64,000 bases of DNA. It comes from Calliopum simillimum (lineage: Eukaryota; Arthropoda; Insecta; Diptera; Lauxaniidae). Both the position numbers and the translations under genes were made by a program. Shown one piece after another: positions 38,401 through 50,400 of this stretch. The notes beneath the pieces were generated by a model. It was not told where the DNA came from. It saw nothing but the letters and a program-made list of their open reading frames with translations, and did no database searches. Numbering within the stretch: position 1 is the stretch's first letter; each line of letters starts with the position of its first letter. The DNA is taken from assembly GCA_951812925.1 (NCBI GenBank), contig OX638370.1, forward strand, positions 25,411,964 to 25,475,963, read 5' to 3'.

Positions 38401-41400
38401 GTCCTCAAGAAAAGCTCCGATTTTGGAGAAAAATTTTATTGACTCCACTTGTGGGCCTTATTTCATATTGAAGTGCGATCTTTGATCTTTTGTATTTTTT
38501 TTTTTTTTTTTTTGTGGGCGTTATTTTTTACCGCAGAAAATATTTTCTGTAGTACTTCCTTTCAAACCTATTTTAATTCAACTAAAAAACAAATATTTAG
38601 TTATTAAATTATTTTTAATATTTTATTTACAACATTGAATATTTAAACATTTAAGTATCTTTATAGTATTTGTTTAAAATCTGATTGGACGATTAAAATC
38701 TGGTCTCCTTGGCACCTGTGGTGGAAGAGTTTGTGGTCTGGGTGGCCGTAATCCGGTGTTTCGTTGTCCATAGGGGTTGCCATCAAATCCTCGTGGTTCT
38801 CCTGCCGCTGAGTGGCAAACAAAAGCCACCAAAGCTAATACTAGCATTACTGAGAATTTAATAAAATTCATTTTTTTTTTCAGTGTCTCCTTAGAAATTT
38901 TCAACTGTTGCGAATACAAAGCTTAGGATTTGAATGTCTTATCTTCGAACAAAGATTCTCTTTTTATACCTACGCTGACATATTAAAACGAGCAAGTTTT
39001 ATAGCTTTTGTAGATTCCCGTTGGGTACTCCTTTTGAGGTTATCAATATTTTGCAATTTCAAAACAAAAGAAAATTCCCACAAATCAGATGAACACAAAA
39101 GAAGCAATACATCAAATACATTGTATGAGATATTAAAAAAGTACCTTTCATTTCACGGAATCAAAGTAAACAAAAATCGATGAAAGTCTTATTAAGTCAT
39201 CTCAAAAAGTTTATTTATATATTCATATTGACTTGAGAACATATCGGTTCGTTATATTTCCCCAAGTCGAAATATGACTTACATTCTTACGAAACAAATA
39301 CTTAAATCTCAATAACAACAGCGAGACATCATGAAACTGCAGTTTTGTTCCACGAAAAGGATTTAAATTGAGATGTTATCTAAGACATATGGTATAATTA
39401 TGACAATGGATGATACTTTGGTATTCAAACGGGTTTCTCTAACTGAAAAGCCGGACAATATAGGCAAGATTTGAAAAGTACACGGAGAAAAAAAATAGTT
39501 GGTACTACTTTATTTCTAGAAAATGTTACTAGAATTTCGAGGCAATATAGTGACAACTCCCCAATAAAATACATTTTACCTTACTGTTTTAGTAAATTCA
39601 GAGTTTCCGAACAACCGCAGTATAGTAATTTTTTTGAAAAAATTTAATTGATATCTACCTTACTGTAAAGTTCAAAAAAAAAAAAAAAAGTAAACGAACT
39701 GACCGCACTAGGAATTGAGCCGCGGTCCATCCATGTGATAGATAGAAACATATTATTTTTACTTACAATTACAAACTTGTTAGACCTCTACACCACTGAC
39801 CTATATGATGAAGAGGCATACAATTTCTACATTAAGCAAATGTCTATTCAAATATAAATAATTTTATTAGAATCATAAAATAAAGGTTATATATTTTAAT
39901 GATATTTACCTTACTTTAAAGTTCAATTATTGTTATGGTTAGATTATCTAAAAAAACGTTTTCAGTTTAACATTTTAAATTTATTGCTTATTTGGGATGT
40001 GCCACGCCCTCTTGTCCGAGTTCGCCTAGCTTTTGCTCAGAGCACGCGCTTATCATCCTTAGTATTCATGTGTATTATGGTTGCATTGTCGTAAAAAATA
40101 CTCCTAAAGTAGCATTTTTACTACCCGAGTAGAGTAAAAATTATGACACTGATTTTTCTCGTTGTAGACGTGACACCCATAAACCTTAAAACCGTCCATT
40201 TGCTAGGAAATCTATTTGGCAAAACATATAAACGAGTACTGGCTACTGGCTCTAAGCAATCGCCCCTATTATGGCGAAAATAACTCCATTTCGCATTAAG
40301 AAAAAAACAAAAAAAGTGAACAATAACCGTCGAAATTTTATTTCACAGTAGGAGTGAATATCTGGAATGTTGTTGCGATTTATTCGGTTATTCGTGAAAA
40401 TATAAATTTTTGCACCTTTGTCCTGACCAAACATTAAATACCCTAAACTACAGTATTTTGAAAATGTTGCTTATATGGGAGGTGCCACGCCCTCTTGTAC
40501 GATTTCATCCAGTTTTTGCTCAGAGCTTGCAATTATAATTCTTAGTGTCTAAGTAAAATTTAGTTTTTCGATCTCAAAAAACGCTTTCAGTATAGCGTTT
40601 TGAAGCTTTTGCTTATATGGGATGTGCCACGCCCAGAATTCGCCCAGTTTTTTCTCAGAGCTTGCGCTTACAATTCGTAGTATTTATGTGTATTTTGGTT
40701 GCATCGTCGTGAAAAATACTCCCAAAGTTGCATTTTGAATATCTTTTTTGTATGGGCGGTAGGCGTGTCCGTTGACCGATTTTGCTCATTTTCAATCCCA
40801 TGAGCTAACTTTGACAACGGAGGCAGCGTACCAAATTTCATAAAATTATCTTGCTCAGTTTTCCCAAAATATATATTTCCACGCACACCCAGCCAGCCAG
40901 CCATACAGACGTACGTGGCTATATCGACTCAGGAGGTGACGCTGATCAAGAATATATATACTTTTTTATATCTGTTACGCCTCCTCCTATGCGTTACAAA
41001 CAGAAGGACAAAGTGAATATAACCTGGGTGTAGGGTATAATGACATTTGCGTGTCTTGAGAAGTTAATTTCTGTTTAGTTTAAAGTTACTCGTGAAAGAC
41101 GATAGTTAGTCAAAGTATAATCATCAACATGCAAATGTTAAGTTTAATATTGTTTATTTGTCAATTTTTCATGTTATTTAATATTTTTTACACTGAGGAA
41201 GGACATGCGCATCCCGGTTTTAAAGATCGCTTGCCAGCTTCTGTAGACATTCGAAAGTTTCGTGCTTCCAAAATCTGCAAGGCCAGAACTATATCCGTAC
41301 CTTGAATAAATACACACTTACATTTGTGTAAATTTCATTAGTAAAATAATAATAAATGGTGATTTTGCTTTATTAATGTTTTTTAATTCACAATAAAGAT

Positions 41401-44400
41401 GGAGAACAATTTCGTTATGTCATGTTTTTTAATTCCTTACAGATTCAAGAAAAAATACTTTTTCGCATCTGTTCATATTTATTGTAGTTAAAACCAATAA
41501 AATGGTCCGTATATCCAACCGTATGAACTGTATGAAAGATGAAAAATTTAATAAAAAAAGACAGGGACGTAAAGGGTGTTTTTTTTAGAGGTTTGTTTCG
41601 AATAGAGATAAAACTGGCATTTTGTGGTCAAATCTGGCAACTCTAATGTCATTTATGTTCAGTTTGGTTTGCCATTTCATCATGAACAGGTTGACAAAAG
41701 AACAACGCTTGCAAATCGTGCAAATTTATTTCGAAAATAATGGTTCAGTTCGCGAAGTTTACCGCAAGCTCCGTCCATTTTATGGTCGACATAATCGTCC
41801 ATCAGAGCAATTAATTCGGTTAACCATGGATCGTTTTCGCACTACGTTTACTCTATGTGATAATACGCATCCGCAGAGACGTCGAACAGTGCGCACCGAA
41901 GAAACAATTGCCGCTGTAGAGCAAAATGTTGAAGAGGACCCGAATGAATCGATTCGCCACCGTGCACAGCAATTGGAGCTTTGTCCATCAACTTTATGGA
42001 AGATTTTGCGCAAAGATCTTGGCTTGCGACCTTACAAGATCCAGCTTGTGCAAGATTTAAAGCCGCGAGACCATGCAATGCGTCGTGATTTTGGTGTATG
42101 GGCCGAAAATGAGATTGATCTCGATGCTGATTTTCATCGCAATGGTTGAATGGCTACGTCAACAAGCAAAATTGCCGCATTTGGAGTGAAGAGAATCCAC
42201 ATGAGACCCTTGAGACGCCATTACATCCACAAAAACTGAGTGTTTGGTGTGCTCTATGGGCTGGTGGAGTCATTGGGCCATACTTCTTCCGAAATAATGC
42301 TGGAGAGTCAGTTACCGTTAATGGAGACCGGTATAGAGCCATGATAACCGACTATTTTGTTCCCGAATTGGATGGCATGAATGTGGATGAGTTGTGGTTC
42401 CAACAAGACGGCGCTACATGCCACACAGCGCACGTCACAGTCGATTTATTGAAGGAAACATTCGATGAGCGCATAATTTCGCGGAATGGACCTGTCAATT
42501 GGCCACCAAGATCGTGTGATTTGACACCATTGGATTATTTTCTTTGGGGATATGTGAAGTCGCTCGTCTACCAGAAACGTTAGGGGACTTGGAAGCCAAC
42601 ATTCGTGGCGTTATTGCCGACATACGGCCCCATATGCTCGAAAAAGTGGTTGAAAATTGGACCTGTAGAATTGGCTTTATTCGAGCCAGCCGCGGCGGCC
42701 ACATGCCCGAAATCATATATAAACATTAATGGCATAAAATTATCCTTCCAACAAAGCCAAATTGATGGACATTAAAACGATTTTCTTGTGTTTTATTTCA
42801 ATTCGAAGTTCTATACCTCTAAAAAAAACACCCTTTATTTATGAGGTGCTAAAAGTGCTGCCCCCGCCGATCTCTCAAAAATTATTTTTTTTACTTCAAA
42901 GACGAAACTTGCTGAAAATGTTGAATGCAGTAAAACTCGATTACTTCTGTACATTTTGGAAAGAAGGATCATTTAAGAGGGTGTGTAGCCCCCATGCAAA
43001 AAAAAAAAAACAAAATATGTTTGTAGTGCATTTATCTAAGAAAGAATATGCAGAAAATGCGACCTCAGAAGAGCGGCATTGCACCCCCATATAAAAAACA
43101 CTAAAAATTCTATATTACTCTACCAATATCATTATGTAAATGCAAAAAGTAAAGGGTTTAGGACAAAACACAAAAAAAACTTAAAATGCTGAATCTCTGC
43201 ACTTATAGCAACTATCGTTATGCACCTTGACAGGAGGACGCATATTAAGTATATTAAAAGATCACCATGCGAAAAATGAGGGGTTTTGAACCCCCCATAC
43301 ATAAGAATACTACAAGTGCTATATATTTGCACCTGTAAGAACTATCGTTGTAAAACTTGGTACATGACCGTATATTATTGTTAGAAAACACCAACATCAA
43401 AGACCTCTCGGAGTCTTTAAAGTGGGAATTTCCACCAAATATAACAGGTAGTAACGTACTTTTGGATTCCCATTGGAATGAATATCAAATCATCTCAATT
43501 TCGAAATATCCCAAAAGCCGCTGTGAGTCTAAATCACCTTAGAAAAAACTTATATCTAAACACCAAACATCCTGAAAAGTACCATGAATTTGCGCAACGG
43601 AAATTTTTGCTGATGGAAGGTTAAAGTAGGTGAATTCCAGTTTCTTACATTATATCGAAAGTCATCAACATTTTGAGGAACTTTGAGGAAAATAGTCAGT
43701 TTCGGTTTTTTAAACTTTTTTTTTTTAGAAACAATCGTATAATGCTGTTCATTAAAAAAAAAGTTCAAGCTGGTAACAAACTCGTTTATTTATTTTTCCG
43801 TAAAAATAGTTCAGTGAAAAAAAAATTAAATCACATTCTAAAATTTTTTTCGAAATTTTATTATTTTATTTATTGGAGTGTAACTCTTCCCACACAAAAA
43901 CATGAAAAAATATTTCAAAATCTATTTTCAAAATTTAAAATATAATAGGTGCTGGATTAGGGTTGAATGGTCCAGTTCCACCAGGACGTTGTGGAATTGG
44001 GTTAAATGGACCTGATTCTCCTCCTCCAAATGGTGGATTGGGGTTGAATGGACCCGTGGAACCATCTCCGAATGGTGGTCTTCTGTCAAATAAATTAGCT
44101 GCAGCAAATGCCAAAACAGCGAAGAAAGCAAATACAAATATTTGTATATTCATGTTGAAGGCGATAATCACTTATAATGGAATCCAGCGGAATTCAACGC
44201 CGTTTTATACCCTACTAAGCAGAGGACTTTTTTTCTCATCTCAGGTGTCTTTTTTTAAAGATTTGACCTAAAAATCTTTAGCAATTGTTAAACTGTCAGT
44301 ACTGATAACACAGGGGACTTACTTTTGGTACTTGCACTTGATTTTTGTGTGTAATAAAAAAAAGCAAGAAAACGAGAGAATTCACAGATTCGTTTAAAGA

Positions 44401-47400
44401 GAAAAATCCCCCCAACATCTATGCGTTATCAGCAAACATTCCAACACGAACTGAAACCCACATGTTCGATTTTGTTTTGGTCTGTCAAGCTTATTGATTT
44501 GGCGAGGATCACCATATAAATACATGAAAAGTATTTTTAGTAATTCATAAGTGCTGCAACGGCGTGCGCAAGTTTATTAATTGCAGCAAATTCATTCAGA
44601 CAGCGTCTTTCTCCAAAGCAAACTACTTAGAATTCTCAACACATCGCACAAAATGAATGTCAAACTTCTTGCAGGTGTTGTTATTTTTGCCGTATTATCG
44701 TTTGTTACCAATATTGCTAACGCTGAACCGTTTCGTGATCGAGGATATGGAACAGGCGGCAGAGGACATCAACCACCAAGATTTCCAATACCAACAACGC
44801 CACCATTTAATCCACATGCAAGAAGACACTTTTAAGCAGAGAAATAACATAATTGAGGTAGTGGGATTGAAAGTGGATGGGATTAAAATATAAAAAATAT
44901 GTATTAAACAACGACTTAAGTATTAAATAAAAATGAACAAAACAGATTTAATTTGTATTAATTATAGTGTAGGGGAGATGTGTGTACCTTGGTCCAAGTG
45001 TACCTCGGTCCGAGTGCCGTTTGCCACTGAACAGCTGCACGTGTACGATAATGTTCTTCTATGGAATGTTCCACTCATACCGGAGACGCATTTTAGTTGA
45101 CTTCAGACCGTCAAGCTGCATGCGTGTATAAAAAGCGACGGAAAAAGTGTTTTTTGTGTGTAAAAATTTGTTTTTGGAGTAAACTACGAAACGTTTTTTG
45201 AGAAACTTACTTGAAATATTTCAGTTTTACAACATCAGGAAGGAAGTTTAGTTATTGTTTTAAGCTTTTAGTGTGTTTTAGATGTATTTTCATTAATATA
45301 TGTTATGGGTGTTGACAGTTTTTAAAACATGCTGTCTGTGTGTACCTTGGACCTATGCTTATTGACCAGGAAGCCTTTTTCCACGGGCAACCAGGAAGCC
45401 ATAATCGCATCTCAGTATAATAGTATTATTATTATTTACGTGATTAATGTATTTATTTGCAATCATTATTGTTTAATTAATTGTTTTTTACTAAATGCAC
45501 TTTTTTGTGTCATAATTTTTGTTTATGAAAATTTTTTTTTTTATTGAAAAAAATGTTGCTTTTGATTACGTAATAAATGGTTCTTTCATAATTTAATAAC
45601 TAAATACAATGTATTCTCTTTTATTTTTAATAGTTCAAGGTACACTTGCATGGTGTACCTTGGACCGTTTGAGATTGCAACGGAAAAAGTAATATTTCTA
45701 CTCAATGGTAAGACATAGAAATATCATTGTCACGTCATTTGATGCTGCAAGCACTGTAGAAATATAACTTAATCAAAAAACTAAAGAAACTTTTTTGGAA
45801 AATCCTGCACATTGAAAAAACTGAAAAGCGGACCAAGGTACACACATCTCCCCTACGATTTGAAACAGCTATGCATGGAGAAAATTAAGGTGACACAATT
45901 TTTACTCTACTCGGACAGAAAAAAAAATTAAAGTAATTAACACTAAATTTCAAACATAAATTTCCTTATTTTACATCGATGCCTGAGACGAAAACGAAAA
46001 CTAGGTTTTCATAAATTCTTTGACGAAAAAGTAGGATGTTTCAAACCTATTTGGACGAAAACTAGATTGTTTCATTATATATGACGAAAACTATGTTTCT
46101 TCGAAATTTTATGTATAAAAGTAGGACGTTAAAGTTTTTATGTCGAAAAATAGGATGTCTGAACATTTTAGACAAAAACTAGGACGTTGGATACCTTGCA
46201 CGAAAACTAGGTTGTCGTTGACTCTTTTGGCATATTTTTGGTAAAACCTTGGGTGTTTCTTATTTCGTTACATTGATTTCTTTATGTAAATGAAATATTA
46301 ATTTCAGGTATAAGTTATTAAGCGAAAGAACGATGAGAATACATAACATCATACTACTATGAATATAAAATAGAACGTCTGTCTGTCTGCCTATGTCTCC
46401 ATAACTCGAGAACCATTCGTCGAGAGATACATAGGGTTAGCACTTAGAAACGATAACATGACCATAATGTTTTTAAGTAGGTGGTACTACGCCCCTAAAT
46501 GGAAAAATGCTCTCACGGCTAAGCCACTGCATCAATTTTTATGAAATTAGGTATGGAGATGTTTATAAGTGGGGGGTGCCAAGTTCTTTTATGGAAAAAA
46601 CGCATTCAGGGCTAAAGCACTGCACCCATTTTAATGAAATTCAAAGAAAGAGAGGATATTTTAAGTTTTATGATTTTTATGGAATTTGGTACTGAGATAA
46701 GCTAACATTAAGGAAGGCTAATAAAAAGTTGATAATTTTTAGAGGGGAGTGCCACGCCCGTAAATAGAATATACGCTATCATGCATAAACTAAAAGAAGC
46801 TCACAGCAAAGTTTAAGGTTCATATAAACACATAACATAAGTTGCCAAATTTTTGTATGCGCTTATATGGTTCACCCTTTTTTTTGTCGTTAAATATGAA
46901 GCATCCTACTTGTCGTCTAGAAGTTTAAAACAACCTTCTTTTTGTAAAAAAGCTTGAAACGTCCTACTTTTCGTCCAAGAATATAATACAGGGTGGCTGA
47001 TTCGAACTGTTACCAACTTCAGATAGACTTATCTGACAGATGGAACATGACAGCTGTCTAAAAATTGGCATGATGTTAGTTCATTCTATTGTCAACAAGT
47101 AACCAAAAGCATTTGCGCGTCAATTTATTGAAAATAAAAAATTTTCGAAATGGAATTCAAACGTAATAGTGTGATTGCTCTTTATTTGGCTGGAAAATCG
47201 CAACCAGCAATTGTTCGTGAGCTGAAACATTTAAAAGTGAATAAAATGTTTGTGTATCGGACCATAACTCGTTACAATGGTACCGGCAGCGTTGCCAAAC
47301 GACATGGTGGTGGCCGGAAAATAACTGCAACATCACCAGAAATGGTTCGAAAGGTGAAGGCCAGAATTGAGCGAAATCCGAGACGCAGTGGCAGACAAAT

Positions 47401-50400
47401 AGCTGCCGAGTTGAAAATATCGCGAATGCAACACATATTGTCAAACAAGCTCGGACTAAAGGCCCTCAAGTTCCAAAAGGCGCATGATCTCACTCCTGCT
47501 CAAAAAAAAGTTAGGCTCGATAGAGCCAAGGAGTTGTTGCGCTTGCACGCCGCCGGAAATCTGTCACAAATTGTCTTCTCTGATGAGAAAAATTACTGTA
47601 TCCAGCAATATGTAAACAAACAAAATGATCGGGTTTACTTGACAGAGAGGTCCTACGAAAATTTGAATGTTCATTTGGCCACCAGGACGCAGGCACCACC
47701 GCATGTGATGGTTTGGGCTGCAGTGACTGCTGATGGGCGCTCACCACTCGTTTTTTTGGCCGCTGGCGTCAAAGTAAACGCCCAGGTGTATCGTGAATCA
47801 GTGTTGGAGGGTGCTTTACTACCGTGGGCATGCAAACATTTCGGTCGCAAGCCATGGACATTCCAACAAGACTCGGCACCGTCACACAAAGCTCGTGTGA
47901 ATCAAGAATGGTTAGAAAAAAACGTTCCTAGCTTCATTTCTGCTCACCAATGGCTCTCAAATTCGCCTGATGCGAATCCGCTGGATTTCTCAATCTGGGG
48001 TATGTTGGACAGGAAGGTCTTGACTAAAAAATACCAGAGCGTTGATGCGCTAAAAGTGGCCCTTCAACGAGAATGGCGCAAACTTCCACAAAATCAAATT
48101 CGTGCAGCATGCGACTCGTTCTTCGACCGTCTACGGGCCATAGTTAAGGCCAAAGGTGGCCATATCGAAAATCTCAAGTAGATTCTTAAAATTTGAAAAT
48201 TTCCCAACAATTATAGCGTTTGATCAATAAAAGCTGTGCATGGAAACTAAAAATATAGTCTTTTGAATTGGTAACACTTCGAATCAGCCACCCTGTATAT
48301 CCTACTTTTAATAAAAAAATATGAAACATCCTACTTTCTGTTTAAAAGTTTGAAACTTCCTACTTTTCGTCCAAGGATTTAAACATCCAACTTTTCATGG
48401 AAGGAATGAAACTTCCTACTTTTTGTCTGTGGCATAGAACTCGAAAGAAGTATTCGACATAGAATGGGTAAAAAACGTTTGTTTTTTGACCAAAAAAAAA
48501 AGAAAGTTAAACATTTTTTGAAGTTATTTCTTTAAGAAATGAAAAGGTTTGCTCATTTGGTTGAGATATATGCAAAATATCGTGACTTTGAATTTACACC
48601 TGCCATTAGGTTCTGCACGTCACTTTGGGTGACCTGGGATAATACCTTGATCCATTTTTGTTTTAGTTTCTTTTCATTTTTGGCAACTTTCTTCGTTTTA
48701 AGCATGTTTTTGTGAGAAAAATGTACTATTTAACGCAACACTCTTTGTTTACTACGACTACTTTTTTTCGATGATTCTAGTAAAAATATTTAAATATTTA
48801 TGTTTGGACAGGTATTTGCTTAATATACAAATTTTATACCTCATCATATACATAGGTCAGTGTTGTAGGGGTCGAACAAGTTTGTAATTGTATGTAAAAA
48901 TATTTTCTTCCGGTTCGAATCCTCGGCGGTGTTATTTTTTTTTTTTTTTTAACTTTACAGTAGGGTAAATGTCACTTAAATTTCCAGAATTTTAAAATAC
49001 CTTTGCTTGAAGTTGGAGAAAATGCTGTTTTCAGATTTATGACGTAGCTACAGGAAAAGTTGAAATTATTTTTTTTAATGGCATTGAAAAGCCACACTCT
49101 TCCTCATCAAAATATATTTTCGAGCTTTTCCAATAGGACTCTTACTTTCCATGCTATGGTCCTTTGAAGAAAGGGTATTTCAGCCCCATACAAAGGATGA
49201 AATATTTCGGGGGCGTGGGATCGCCCATTTTTATTGGAAATAACACATTTCATACCCTGCAGCAGATTTTAACTTATTTTGAGTGTTTTTTAGCCATAGA
49301 TCAATTTATCGATGCTTATATAATTCGTCCTTTATATGGGGGCTGAAATACCTTCTCTTCAAAGGGTCTTCACCCGGAAAGGCATATTTTGATGAGGAAG
49401 TGTGAAGCGGACGGAGCGTCGAAAAATATATTACATAAGATTGGATAAACATATCCGAAATAAAAAGTTCATTCCACCTTCTTTTTTCTTGGGTGCCCGT
49501 GTTCTCCTTTCAAACCCTTTTATCTCGGTCTTCAGTCTTTTTTTTAGTTGAATTTTTTGGAATAATTGTTTTTAACCTTTTGCTGTTTCTGGGAAACATT
49601 TGTGGTATGAAATATTATTAATAGAAAATGTATATCTAAGAAAACGGAGTGTTTAATACGCTTCCACTAGAGATTTAACTGAAACGAGATTTATAAATCT
49701 AGTAGGTAAATGTCATAAGCGTAAAAATTAACGCTGTCCTTCGTTTTCTTCTTAATTTTTATATTCCATTTGCTTTTTTTTTAATTTAAAGCCAATTGTC
49801 AAAGTTAAGGGGTGTCACTAGAGCGAAAATAGCCAATATCGGTATCCCTGTTGAGATTTATACGAAGATTTAAAATAAATCTCGTCAGAAGTAGATTTAT
49901 TTTTGTATGGTAAATCATGTGATTGACAGCGATATTAAGCAGCAAATCACCTGATATATCTCCGGTGGGAATGTAGTATTATGGTTTACTTACCAATACT
50001 AATGTTACAAATTCAATTAAATGAATGCAATAGATTTCAAGTCAAAGTTGAATATATCTCACGTTAATTAAGCTTAATTTGAATTTACTATGATACCTAA
50101 GTTCCTAATAAAATTTAACTTTCTAAGCAATTCTATTAAAATTTTAACGAAAGCACTGTTTCTAGACATTTTTGCACATTTTTATAATCGACCTAAAAAC
50201 AATTAACCAATTATGTTTTGCATTTAATCTCTTTATGGTGTTACATAAAATATGGGTAGCAACTAAGTATGTAAGTAAGTAGTTAAAAGTAGCAAAGAAA
50301 ATATGTATAATCGACCAAGTAACATCTTAATGACTCAAGGCAACAAACACATGCCAACAGACTAACCAACTATCGTTTTATTCTACGTGCTTTCATTTGG

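Noticed and set aside
45329..45547. 72-residue frame in the 0.9-kb element
   Set aside because: Hydrophobic, AT-driven composition, no transposase motifs, no conserved start.
48912..48922. GGTTCGAATCC as a tRNA gene
   Set aside because: The B box is good but no acceptor stem or anticodon arm can be formed around it; better explained as a SINE-like relic.
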